Assembly: GCA_964559175.1 (NCBI GenBank)
Contig: CAZLGT010000009.1
Location: 34,568 to 98,567, forward strand
From: Mariniphaga sp964559175
GTDB lineage: Bacteria > Bacteroidota > Bacteroidia > Bacteroidales > Prolixibacteraceae
Length of the DNA: 64,000 nt
Direction: 5' to 3'
Position 1 is the first letter of the stretch, and each line of letters opens with the position of its first letter. The position numbers and the translations under genes were made by a program. Under the pieces are notes generated by a model. The model did no database searches. It had not been told where the DNA came from and was given only the letters and a program-made list of their open reading frames with translations. This document shows, piece after piece, positions 31,474-39,293 of the stretch.

Positions 31474-32076
31474 ATGAAGAAAAACATTTTGGGGATTATT
31501 TTGATAACATGTTGTTTTTCTGTTTTGAGTAACCCAATTCAGAGTAAAGTGTGTGCCGAAAAATCAAATGAATTGTATGGGTTGATTCAACCAGCCGGCA
31601 CAGAAAAAGAGAAGGCTTTTCTGAAAAACCTCGCAGGTTTGTGCGGAAAATCATTCCGCGGAAAAGAAGCCTACACAGCTCCCGGCAGGGAAAGCTGGGC
31701 AGACAAAGATTTTGTAATGCATGTAACTGTTTGCGAAGAAGATAAAGTTTTTATCCCATTTCATCTCGGAGAAGATCGCTCCCGAACATGGATGTTTCTA
31801 ATGGAAGGGGAGAAACTGCGTTTCAGGCACGATCACAGGCATGAGGACGGCACACCCGAAGAACTTACCATGTACGGCGGTTATTCGGATGGAACAGGAA
31901 CCGGATATATGCAGAAATTCCCAGCAGATGATTATACCCTAAACCTGCTTGACGACAATGCGACCCGCGAATGGAGGGTTATTCTTGCCGAAGATTTAAG
32001 TACGTTTACTTACCAGTTGCTTTACAATGGTGAAGTAGTTTTTTCCGCAGAATTTGATCTTACCCGGCCGATATAA
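31474..32076 (+). CDS. Secreted protein of unknown function
   Basis: 200 residues with an N-terminal signal peptide (about 1-24, core I-L-G-I-I-L-I-T-C-C-F). The mature protein has two Cys soon after the signal and one at mid-protein, and the segments L-A-G-L-C-G-K-S-F-R-G-K-E and W-M-F-L-M-E-G-E-K-L-R-F-R-H-D-H-R-H-E-D-G, which suggest a beta-rich lipocalin-like or metal-binding fold. I do not recognise a family with confidence. It begins 22 bases after the DUF4249 gene and may be part of that transcript. It converges on the cupin gene with a 12-base gap. Confidence 0.72.
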   Translation: MKKNILGIILITCCFSVLSNPIQSKVCAEKSNELYGLIQPAGTEKEKAFLKNLAGLCGKSFRGKEAYTAPGRESWADKDFVMHVTVCEEDKVFIPFHLGEDRSRTWMFLMEGEKLRFRHDHRHEDGTPEELTMYGGYSDGTGTGYMQKFPADDYTLNLLDDNATREWRVILAEDLSTFTYQLLYNGEVVFSAEFDLTRPI

Positions 32077-32088
32077 CCCGTAAAAATT

Positions 32089-32628
32089 TTAATGAGAATG
32101 GTCATGGTGTGCTTCCTTGGCCTCTTCATACGTTTTGTTTATGGTACCCTTCTCGTGCTCGGCAGGTCCGTATAACGTATAAAGCTTTAAAGCGCTTTTA
32201 CCGGTATTCTCAACCGTGTGCCAGTAACCTGCGGGTATAAGTATTGCCCAGTCGTCAGATACTTTTTTGTCGAAACTGAGATTGTCTTCCGTTTTTCCCA
32301 TCTGCACCCGGGCTTCTCCTTCCTCAATCCGGATAAACTGGTCGTGACCGCTGTGAATCTCCAAATCAATCACTTCACCCGGTTTCAGTGTCATAAACAC
32401 CAGCTGCATATACTTTCCGGTCCAGTTGGCAGCCCGGTAATTTTCATTTCCCAAAGTGGCCTCTTCAATGTCGAGTACCCACGGCTCTCCGCCAAGGTCT
32501 TCATTGTAATTAATGGATGACTGTTCTGCACTTTCAGCAGAATGCTCCTTTGTTCCCGATTGGCAACTGCCAACTAGAAATGCTACCCCTAAAATAAAAA
32601 CGAATGTCAATAAATAATTTTTTTGCAT
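32089..32628 (-). CDS. Cupin-domain lipoprotein
   Basis: 179 residues. A lipoprotein signal ends in V-G-S-C (Cys about 22). One small cupin domain about 65-150 shows both motifs: motif 1 as E-I-H-S-G-H-D-Q-F-I-R-I-E-E-G-E-A and motif 2 as P-A-G-Y-W-H-T-V-E-N-T-G. His residues in both can bind a metal. A short His-rich C-terminus (H-H-D-H-S-H) follows. It would be tethered to a membrane facing the periplasm. Function within the large cupin group cannot be specified; isomerase, dioxygenase or plain metal binding are possible. Transcribed divergently from the GH43 gene. Confidence 0.85.
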   Translation of the reverse strand: MQKNYLLTFVFILGVAFLVGSCQSGTKEHSAESAEQSSINYNEDLGGEPWVLDIEEATLGNENYRAANWTGKYMQLVFMTLKPGEVIDLEIHSGHDQFIRIEEGEARVQMGKTEDNLSFDKKVSDDWAILIPAGYWHTVENTGKSALKLYTLYGPAEHEKGTINKTYEEAKEAHHDHSH

Positions 32629-32799
32629 AGCTACAGTTTTTTGAAATTAAGTTTTATTAAGCAACGTTTGTTATACACAATTGTTCACTGTTACGAAACT
32701 GCCGCCGGAAAAGTTTTTCCAATTGCTTTTTTTAATCTGAAAACAGGTATATTTGATTTTTATCAGATAAATGCATTACCAAATAAAAATGTTAGAGCT

Positions 32800-34392
32800 A
32801 TGAAGTACCTGTTTCCCATACTTTTCATTTTACTGACGCTGCAACTTCATGCACAGCAAGTGAATCCCAATCCGTGGGTTATGGCTCCCGATCCGGAAGC
32901 CGAAGTAACATACACAAACCCCGTAATACCGGGTTTTTACCCCGATCCGAGCGTATGCAGGGTAGGCGATGACTACTATTTGATAAACAGCACTTTTGAA
33001 TATTTTCCGGGTGTGCCGATCTTTCAAAGTAAAGATTTGGTGAACTGGAAAAAGATTGGGTATTGCATTCACCGCGCCGACCAAATCGATGGCGAAATCA
33101 ATATTTTTGCTCCCACCTTAAGGCACCATAAGGATACTTTTTACATGATTACCACCAATATTTCCCACGGAGGCAACTTTTATGTAACGGCTACCAATCC
33201 GGCCGGCCCATGGAGCGACCCGATTTGGATTGATGTGCCTGAAATAGACCCCGACCTGTTTTTCGACGACGACGGCAGGGCTTATGTAACCACCTCGACG
33301 TTTGAACTGGTGGAAATCGATATCAGAACAGGCGAAATCATCAGCGAAAGACGCAAAATATGGAACTCTACCGGGGGCCGTTATCCCGAGGCGCCGCATA
33401 TTTACAAGAAAGATGGCTTTTATTACCTGCTGGCAGCCGAGGGTGGTACTGAAGAAGCTCACATGGTAACCATTGCCCGCAGTCACAATGTTTGGGGACC
33501 TTACATCGACAATCAGGCCAACCCCATTGCCACCCATGTGAACGTGGCCGGTATGGGGCAGCCCATACAGGGAATTGGTCATGCCGATTTGGTACATGCG
33601 CACGACGACAGCTGGTGGATGGTGATTCACGGCTACCGCAGTGTAACCGGTTATCCGCCGCACCACATTTTGGGGCGCGAAACCTGCCTGGTACCGGTAA
33701 GCTGGCCCAAAGGAGGCTGGCCCGTGGTAAACGGCAACGGAACCGTGCCTGTTGAAATGACTCATCCCACACTGCCACTTAAACCTTTCGAAGCGCAGCC
33801 AGCCCGCACCCATTTCAACACACCACAGTTGGGTCTGGAATGGAACTACATTCAGCCGCCTACGGAAAGTAATTTTAAATTGAATCCTGAAAGGGGAACC
33901 CTTACTTTGCAGGGCTCAGCACTGAAAATTGGCAAAAAGGGAAATCCGACCTTTATGGGCCGCCGACTTACCGACATCCGATTTGAGGCCACAACCCGCA
34001 TGGAGTACCAACCCGAAAACGAAAACGAAGAAGCCGGTATGGTTTTAATCAACAATGGTTCGTACTACGGCATTTTTTCATACAGCAAAAACGGCAAACG
34101 CTGCCTGTCTGTAAAACTTCAGTTTGGACAAACCATTTACCAGTCGGAAGAAATATTACTGGAACCGGGTTTTGTCGATTTACGCATTGAAGGTAACGGT
34201 CCCGAATTCCTTTTTTCTTACTCACAAAACAACGAAAATTTTAAAGTGGTGGAAAAAGCTGATTCCCGTTTTCTGAGTACCCAAACCGTGGGTTGGTTCA
34301 CCGGTCTGTACGTTGGGCTTTATGCCACCGGAAACGGCCGGCAGTCTGGGGCTCCGGCTGTTTACAGCTGGTTTGAGTACCGGGGGAAATAA
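32800..34392 (+). CDS. Glycoside hydrolase family 43 (beta-xylosidase/arabinofuranosidase type)
   Basis: 530 residues. ATG 32800 gives a clean signal peptide (about 1-18, ending L-H-A-Q-Q); the frame remains open upstream but without a plausible start. The GH43 five-bladed propeller covers about 35-330: P-G-F-Y-P-D-P-S-V holds the catalytic base Asp, and the acid Glu lies in Y-P-E-A-P-H-I-Y. A C-terminal jelly-roll of the GH43-associated (DUF1349-like) kind covers about 350-530. It removes xylose or arabinose side units from plant polysaccharide in the periplasm. Stand-alone; the nearest carbohydrate neighbour is another GH43 at 36161. Confidence 0.92.
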   Translation: MKYLFPILFILLTLQLHAQQVNPNPWVMAPDPEAEVTYTNPVIPGFYPDPSVCRVGDDYYLINSTFEYFPGVPIFQSKDLVNWKKIGYCIHRADQIDGEINIFAPTLRHHKDTFYMITTNISHGGNFYVTATNPAGPWSDPIWIDVPEIDPDLFFDDDGRAYVTTSTFELVEIDIRTGEIISERRKIWNSTGGRYPEAPHIYKKDGFYYLLAAEGGTEEAHMVTIARSHNVWGPYIDNQANPIATHVNVAGMGQPIQGIGHADLVHAHDDSWWMVIHGYRSVTGYPPHHILGRETCLVPVSWPKGGWPVVNGNGTVPVEMTHPTLPLKPFEAQPARTHFNTPQLGLEWNYIQPPTESNFKLNPERGTLTLQGSALKIGKKGNPTFMGRRLTDIRFEATTRMEYQPENENEEAGMVLINNGSYYGIFSYSKNGKRCLSVKLQFGQTIYQSEEILLEPGFVDLRIEGNGPEFLFSYSQNNENFKVVEKADSRFLSTQTVGWFTGLYVGLYATGNGRQSGAPAVYSWFEYRGK

Positions 34393-34539
34393 AGAGATAT
34401 TGAAATATTCGATTTTTGGAAGATGTCACATAAATAGCTTATCTGAAAATTTAATTGATTGTTAGGGATTATTCCCATTTGTTCTTACTTTTAACTCGAT
34501 AAAATCAAAAATTATTGCTATTCAACCGATTGTTAATTC

Positions 34540-34686
34540 ATGGATTCGAACTTCAAATTTTTAGCAAAAGAATTTAAACTGCTTTTCAACCTTGCACTAA
34601 GCGCTGAAAAATACATACATGAGGACCCGAATGCAGCGCTGTATAAAATAAGGTTAATGGGTGAAAAGATGGTAGATTTGATATAA
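34540..34686 (+). pseudogene. Relic of a type I restriction HsdR N-terminus
   Basis: 48 codons. The peptide N-F-K-F-L-A-K-E-F-K-L-L-F-N-L-A, A-E-K-Y-I, D-P-N-A-A-L-Y-K-I-R and G-E-K-M-V matches the first helices of HsdR/DEAD-helicase proteins (DUF4145-type start), but a TAA ends it after G-E-K-M-V-D-L-I. A complete HsdR would be about 1000 residues. Nothing further of it is visible downstream. Recognition is from memory of the family start. Confidence 0.5.
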
Positions 34687-34750
34687 AATAATACTTGGCG
34701 GTGGAGGTTATAAACCCAAAAACATAAGGACGTTTCAGGAAAACAGAAAA

Positions 34751-34882
34751 TTGAAGGACGAAAACTATTTGTTGAGAGAAATTGCAAAAAAAATAATTGA
34801 ACGAATAAAAAATAAAGAAATTAGATTTTCACCCGACGGAACTGAAATATATGGCAATTTAGAATTTAACGACAATGAATAA
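34751..34882 (+). CDS. Small ORF coupled to the HTH gene
   Basis: 43 codons from TTG 34751; the frame is open back to 34682 but without ATG. The peptide is charged (Y-L-L-R-E-I-A-K-K-I-I-E-R-I-K, then S-P-D-G-T-E-I-Y-G-N-L). Its end overlaps the HTH gene start by 8 bases (ATGAATAA), as in toxin-antitoxin pairs. It may be the tail of a decayed partner gene. Family not recognised. Confidence 0.35.
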   Translation: MKDENYLLREIAKKIIERIKNKEIRFSPDGTEIYGNLEFNDNE

Positions 34883-35237
34883 AAAAACGAAAAAATATAA
34901 CAGTAGCATTTTAAATAAAATCTTTTCCGAAATTTCTCCGCAGGAGCAAAAAAGAACGGACAACCGGATGCTGCTTGCAGCAAAAATTAAAGATGGCATG
35001 AACGCAAAAGGCTGGAAAAATAAGCATTTGACAGAAGCATTAAATCAACAGCCATCGGTAATCACTAAGTGGTTGAGTGGTACGCATAATTTTACGTCAG
35101 ATACATTGAGTGACATTGAAAATATTTTAGGCATCAAATTGTTGGCTGTGGAAGAAAAAAGAGATCAACAGGTTATTTCTTATCGGACGCAAATATCTGC
35201 TGTGGTGGTTAATGAGCCGGATAAGGGAAGACATTAA
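34875..35237 (+). CDS. XRE-family helix-turn-helix protein
   Basis: 120 residues. The helix-turn-helix covers about 35-92: L-A-A-K-I-K-D-G-M, then W-K-N-K-H-L-T-E-A-L-N-Q-Q-P-S-V-I-T-K-W-L-S-G-T-H-N-F-T and I-L-G-I-K-L-L, a typical Cro/CI fold of the antitoxin-like group in Bacteroidetes. A basic N-terminal arm of about 30 residues precedes it. It overlaps a small upstream frame by eight bases, so it may be the antitoxin or regulator half of a pair whose first gene has decayed. It lies in an AT-rich accessory stretch. Target sites not identified. Confidence 0.82.
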   Translation: MNKKTKKYNSSILNKIFSEISPQEQKRTDNRMLLAAKIKDGMNAKGWKNKHLTEALNQQPSVITKWLSGTHNFTSDTLSDIENILGIKLLAVEEKRDQQVISYRTQISAVVVNEPDKGRH

Positions 35238-35305
35238 ACTCATGACAGGCCTATTAATTTTACTATAAATCCAATAAAATATAAGAAAAATGTAAAACTA
35301 TCAAA

Positions 35306-35440
35306 ATGAGTAAAAAAGAAGACGATTATTACGACAAGAAAATTGATAATGAATTAAAAAAAAAGAGCTTGAAAAAAAGTACGGAGCTCATTTTTCTGAG
35401 TTCAGTGAACTTCCTCCGGAAATGGAAAATCAGTGGCTGA
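35306..35440 (+). other. Upstream frame of the frameshifted gene
   Basis: ATG 35306 starts M-S-K-K-E-D-D-Y-Y-D-K-K-I-D-N-E-L-K-K-K and stops at 35438-35440 if read straight. At the A9 run (35356-35364) a shift of -1 (or one extra A) joins it to E-L-E-K-K-Y-G-A-H-F and the downstream gene. Confidence 0.65.
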
Positions 35441-36144
35441 ATTCAATAGAGGAATTTGAAAAACAGTTTGATAATGCCAAACGCACAACTGTTTGGGAAT
35501 ATATGGATAAGCCAGATTACAAAAAGAAAGATGAACTAAAACCACACGAAATCTCAAACGAGTTAAACCGCTTATTTGAATTGCTGGCTGAAAGCAATAT
35601 TTCTTTAAGTACCCTTTGCGAAGTTGATGACGCTGAATTATACCGCTTTATTACAGAAGAACTGTTTCAGCACGAAATGGACGATATTCGGATACCGGGA
35701 ATGATGAGCTGTTTTACCTATGAAGAATTTCATCCCAATGCAAAGTTGGATATCGAAGAGGCTATTGATTATTTTTTCAGAATGACAATGGCGAAGATGG
35801 AAAATATTGGCGGAGATGGCTACGATCTGCTTTATGTTGATACCGAAAATCACCAGGATTCAGCCGGCAACAAAATCGACAAACAAAAAGTTGTTAATTG
35901 TATTAATAATTTTCTCGATTCATTCGATAAATTTGAAGTTGTGACCTACAACGAAAAAACTTTTGAAATCAATCAGGAAAAAACCGATGCCAAAGTAACT
36001 TTTACCATTCATTTTAAGGGTTTATTCGAAAACAGTAGTGAAACATACGATTTCAGAGATGATGGATGTTTTAAGCTAAAGCCGGGGGAATACGGCGGAT
36101 GGGAAATGTACCATATTGATTTGCCGGGGTTAGCTATTGCTTAG
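35422..36144 (+). CDS. Unrecognised acidic protein, true start in another frame
   Basis: 240 residues from the first ATG in this frame, but coding sense continues upstream of it to the A9 run at 35356-35364 and then, after a -1 shift, to ATG 35306; the full product would be about 279 residues. The protein is acidic, rich in Glu, Asp, Phe and Tyr, without a signal peptide or membrane helix. A strand-rich C-terminus contains V-T-F-T-I-H-F-K-G-L-F-E-N. I do not recognise a domain. It stands between an HTH gene and a GH43 gene in the accessory island and converges on the latter with a 16-base gap. Confidence 0.7.
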   Translation: MENQWLNSIEEFEKQFDNAKRTTVWEYMDKPDYKKKDELKPHEISNELNRLFELLAESNISLSTLCEVDDAELYRFITEELFQHEMDDIRIPGMMSCFTYEEFHPNAKLDIEEAIDYFFRMTMAKMENIGGDGYDLLYVDTENHQDSAGNKIDKQKVVNCINNFLDSFDKFEVVTYNEKTFEINQEKTDAKVTFTIHFKGLFENSSETYDFRDDGCFKLKPGEYGGWEMYHIDLPGLAIA

Positions 36145-36160
36145 TTATGTTTCTCGTTAA

Positions 36161-37135
36161 TCAAAAAATGATTCCGTTACTTCTTATTTTCTCTATATTT
36201 TTTTCAGAGTCAAAGTTTAAACTATCAATACAAAGTTGGCGTAACACATAATCATCGGTTTGTGGAAAAATTTTATGGTACAAAATGTAATATTGTCCAT
36301 CTTTCTGAAAAACAGTATTATGCCCCGGACCAATAATAGTGCTGTCGGCAGTTGTTTGCAGAACAGGGCTGTTTTTTCCTTCCTTCCAGGGGCCAAAAGG
36401 AGTTTCCCCAACTGAATACCTTATTTTATAGGTTGCATCAATAGCTTTTCCGTCGGAATACATCAGATAATAAATTTCGTCTTTTTTAAACATAACCGGA
36501 GCTTCGAAAAAGTTTGGCGGAGTTATGTTTTCGGGGTCTCCCATAAACGTATGCATGTCAGGAGCCAGCTTAACTCCGAAACAAGCGCCATTCACCCAGT
36601 TTAATCCTGATCCCCAGTATAAATAAGCTTGTCCGTCATCGTCAATAAATGCCTCGGCATCTATCATGTGATATCCGGGAAACATGTTTCTTTCAATTAA
36701 CGGGGAATTGTCATTTTTCATATTTTCCCAGGGTCCCAGCGGGTTATCGCTTATTCCGGCCCACACTTCGCTCCCAACAGAAACATACATGTAAAATTTG
36801 CCATCATTTCCTTTAATTACAGAAGGCGCCCACACTTTTGAATCTCCGGAAGTCGGACTTGTGCAGGCTTCTTTTGTTGGCCAGTTAATTTCATGAGTTG
36901 TAAAATTTCTGAAATCCGAAGTTTCAAAAACAGCCAGATCATCGCCTCCCCAAGGGTCTTTTGTGGCATAAATATAATAAAGCCCATCGTGGAATATGAT
37001 ACTTGGATCGGCATAATATCCATCTATGATTGGATTTTTGATTATTACTTTTTCTGATTCACATCCAACTAAAAACAGAATGAAAAATGGTATTAAAAAT
37101 GAATACACACTTTTCTTTTTTCGACTATTGTTCAT
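36161..37135 (-). CDS. Glycoside hydrolase family 43 lipoprotein
   Basis: 324 residues. ATG 37135 gives a lipoprotein signal (basic N-S-R-K-K-K, hydrophobic core, L-V-G-C); upstream extension would add a long hydrophobic Ile/Leu-rich stretch from AT-rich non-coding DNA. The single GH43 propeller has D-G-Y-Y-A-D-P-S-I with the catalytic base, M-I-D-A-E-A-F-I-D-D-D-G with the pKa-modulating Asp, and F-F-E-A-P-V-M-F with the acid Glu. Like arabinanase or arabinofuranosidase-type GH43 enzymes it would act on arabinan or xylan at the cell surface. No polysaccharide-utilisation SusCD pair is nearby; it stands next to the AbiE pair. Confidence 0.9.
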   Translation of the reverse strand: MNNSRKKKSVYSFLIPFFILFLVGCESEKVIIKNPIIDGYYADPSIIFHDGLYYIYATKDPWGGDDLAVFETSDFRNFTTHEINWPTKEACTSPTSGDSKVWAPSVIKGNDGKFYMYVSVGSEVWAGISDNPLGPWENMKNDNSPLIERNMFPGYHMIDAEAFIDDDGQAYLYWGSGLNWVNGACFGVKLAPDMHTFMGDPENITPPNFFEAPVMFKKDEIYYLMYSDGKAIDATYKIRYSVGETPFGPWKEGKNSPVLQTTADSTIIGPGHNTVFQKDGQYYILYHKIFPQTDDYVLRQLCIDSLNFDSEKNIEKIRSNGIIF

Positions 37136-37384
37136 ATACAGTTTGTTTAATGATTCATATTTCATTTCATGTTTCGAATCAGTTTCTGCAATTTTAATAA
37201 TTTTTAAACATAGTCTGAAATCAAATAATAGTAAAATGTGAAAAAGCAAATTCGGAAAGTAAGTTATTTGCCGATACAATATGTTTTGACTAATGATTAT
37301 AAGTGTGTTATTTAAAAATAGCAACAAATTAGCAACAAAAATGACTGTTTGAATAACAATCAAAGGCAGGAATAGGAAAATAAA

Positions 37385-38347
37385 TTACGATTCTTTTAGT
37401 TTGCCAATCAGTGTTTTGAAGCTCTTTTTTATGTTGTTTTCATGGGGTATTTCCTTAAATGCCATCTTTTCTAATTCCGAGGTGTAAACAAGTTTCAAAT
37501 TTTCCCATAATTTATCAAAATCTGATAGGATAGGGGATTCCTGGTAATTTTTTATTTTCCATCCTTCCGGATCATCAAATATGGCTTTATCATGCTCAAG
37601 TAAGGCCGTAAAATCGTTTTTAAAGGACTTTCTGTTTACAAATGAAAGACAGTCCTCATCTTGCATTAAATAGTGTAAATCGTAAAAATGTCTGATTTTT
37701 CCGGCAACTCCCTGGACTGGGTTTTCATCAAAAGAAAAGCGAATCAAAGAGACCAGTTTTTCCAGTAGTGTTTGATTCTTATCGAGGACGTTCAATTCAA
37801 ATTCCTGCAAATCAAATTTTTCAATTATTTCAAAAGCATCATTATCTTGGAAATATTCACCAATCATGCTTTGAATAGTGGCTTGCTGATTTGGATAGGG
37901 ATTAGCAAACGAATTAATTTCAACAATCAGTTTGTCTGAAATATCTTCTGCCTTTGTACTGTTAAGAACAGTAGGGTAGCGATAAACCGATTTTCTAAAC
38001 CGGGAACCTTTACTTGTAATGCCGGGAGATTCAGTTTCTATTAAATCTGATGTAATCTTTTTTTCAACATTTCTGATTAATGTTTTTATCTTGTTTCCGG
38101 TCCAGTCAGGCTGGCTCATTACAGCAATATCCACATCTTCTGAAAACCGGTCTATTAGCCGAAAAGCCTTTGATAATGATGTACCTCCTTTAAATACTAC
38201 GGATTTTACAAATGCACTTTTAGCTAACTGGCTCAATACAAATGTAATCCAGTAATCTTTCTCAATCAAATAATCCCGAATCTCAAAATAATCGGAAGTT
38301 TCTTGTATTGCAGCTTTGAATGTATCTGTGTTTTTATGCAGTTTCAT
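37385..38347 (-). CDS. AbiEii/AbiGii-type nucleotidyltransferase toxin
   Basis: 320 residues. The nucleotidyltransferase core lies near the N-terminus: F-K-G-G-T-S-L-S-K-A-F at 52-62 and S-E-D-V-D-I-A-V at 69-76, with D71 and D73 as the metal ligands; the lead-in L-I-E-K-D-Y-W-I-T is also typical. AbiEii enzymes are toxins of type IV toxin-antitoxin, phage-abortive systems; relatives transfer nucleotides to tRNA ends. The gene overlaps its antitoxin gene by four bases and is translated second, as usual. All recognised catalytic residues are present, so it is probably active. Confidence 0.92.
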   Translation of the reverse strand: MKLHKNTDTFKAAIQETSDYFEIRDYLIEKDYWITFVLSQLAKSAFVKSVVFKGGTSLSKAFRLIDRFSEDVDIAVMSQPDWTGNKIKTLIRNVEKKITSDLIETESPGITSKGSRFRKSVYRYPTVLNSTKAEDISDKLIVEINSFANPYPNQQATIQSMIGEYFQDNDAFEIIEKFDLQEFELNVLDKNQTLLEKLVSLIRFSFDENPVQGVAGKIRHFYDLHYLMQDEDCLSFVNRKSFKNDFTALLEHDKAIFDDPEGWKIKNYQESPILSDFDKLWENLKLVYTSELEKMAFKEIPHENNIKKSFKTLIGKLKES

Positions 38348-39069
38348 TTAATCTTCCATTTTTGTTTGTCAGGTATTAATTCATTTGAAATGTCAATATT
38401 ATACCATGTTGTTGGTTTAAGACTTTTTAAAAGGCGATTGGCCATATTTGTGTAACCGAGATTTTTCAGCATGGCGCCTGTTAAAGCTCTCGTGGATGCA
38501 GGATAATTCAGGGCCAAATCTGTTAATTGTTTTTCTTTTTCCTCTTCCAGTTCGCTTACAAGCCAGGTGAGGCGTTTAAATGACTGATTTATTGTTGTAT
38601 CGGGAATATTCTTGATAAACCTGATGCTGTCGAGTAATTGTAAGAGGTAAATATTATTTCGGGTAATGGGATTCCACTGTCTAATAAATTTAATCTTGTA
38701 TTTTCCGCGCTGAATTTGTTTTTTATCAAAGTTTGAACCTATCTGTATGATATTTGACAACTGGGTGGTTAAGCCCAGTTTATTAAAAATGCCCAATCCG
38801 GTAATGTATCCCACCGGCTTTCGATTTTCAAACAACAAATCCTTTACGACTTCATATTCATCTGGTCGAAGATTTTTAATGATTCCTTGTTTGGGTTTAT
38901 AGAAACGGCCTTTTGAAAGACGTTCTATCATACCGGCTTTTGTTAACCGGAACAATGCAATCTTCAACGCGCTTTCCTTTTCAGGTTCAACCTGAAAGTC
39001 ATCGTATCCGAAAACATATCCTTCCGGGAACTTCTCTATCTTATTTCTTACATTATCAGCTACCTTCAT
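38344..39069 (-). CDS. AbiEi-type antitoxin (DUF6088)
   Basis: 241 residues. N-terminal winged-helix (about 1-60) with V-F-G-Y-D-D-F, A-L-F-R-L-T-K-A-G-M-I-E-R-L-S-K-G-R-F-Y-K-P, then a C-terminal alpha/beta region with P-V-G-Y-I-T-G-L-G-I-F-N-K-L-G-L-T-T-Q. This is the DUF6088/AbiEi layout. Antitoxins of this type neutralise the nucleotidyltransferase and repress their own promoter by binding inverted repeats. A large inverted repeat sits directly upstream at 39096-39133, immediately beyond a -7 box, in agreement. First gene of the pair; four-base overlap with the toxin. Confidence 0.88.
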   Translation of the reverse strand: MKVADNVRNKIEKFPEGYVFGYDDFQVEPEKESALKIALFRLTKAGMIERLSKGRFYKPKQGIIKNLRPDEYEVVKDLLFENRKPVGYITGLGIFNKLGLTTQLSNIIQIGSNFDKKQIQRGKYKIKFIRQWNPITRNNIYLLQLLDSIRFIKNIPDTTINQSFKRLTWLVSELEEEKEKQLTDLALNYPASTRALTGAMLKNLGYTNMANRLLKSLKPTTWYNIDISNELIPDKQKWKIK

Positions 39070-39086
39070 CTTGAAATATTTCGAAG

Positions 39087-39094
39087 CAAAGATA
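39087..39094 (-). promoter_or_regulatory. -7 box of the AbiE operon
   Basis: Minus-strand TATCTTTG fits TAnnTTTG, 18 bases before the antitoxin ATG and two bases from the big palindrome. Confidence 0.65.
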
Positions 39095-39095
39095 T

Positions 39096-39133
39096 AAAAA
39101 GTAACGTTTATACCGGTAAAAACGTTACTTTTT
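39096..39133. promoter_or_regulatory. 38-base palindromic operator of the AbiE operon
   Basis: Arms AAAAAGTAACGTTT (39096-39109) and AAACGTTACTTTTT (39120-39133) are exact inverted copies; the centre holds TACCGGTA, itself palindromic, leaving one mismatched pair in 38 bases. It covers the region from about -10 to -50 of the operon promoter. Confidence 0.85.
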
Positions 39134-39138
39134 TCTCT

Positions 39139-39293
39139 TCGGGATGAATTCGACTAACTTTTTTCAGTTTGTTACACTCCAGAAGAAATGATAGCTGGTT
39201 GAAACAGATCCCGATATCGCTGCACTTATCGGGATGAGTTCGACTTTTACTTTTCAGTGCGTTTCACTTCTGAAAAGTGAGTCTTACTCACTT
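39139..39293. repeat. Cluster of direct and inverted repeats
   Basis: TCGGGATGA-A/G-TTCGACT occurs at 39139-39155 and 39229-39245, 90 bases apart. TCCCGATA/TATCGGGA (39209-39216, 39227-39234), ACTTTTCAG/CTGAAAAGT (39249-39257, 39270-39278) and AAGTGAG/CTCACTT (39275-39281, 39287-39293) are inverted repeats; the last two overlap and cannot form together. The last reaches the mnmE stop and may end mnmE transcription. Confidence 0.65.

Noticed and set aside
32623..32799. N-terminal extension of the GH43 protein by 59 residues
   Set aside because: The extension would put a signal peptide in mid-chain; ATG 32800 gives a normal signal.
37136..37363. Upstream extension of the second GH43 protein
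   Set aside because: It is an Ile/Leu/Phe-rich translation of AT-rich DNA before a perfect lipoprotein signal that starts at 37135.
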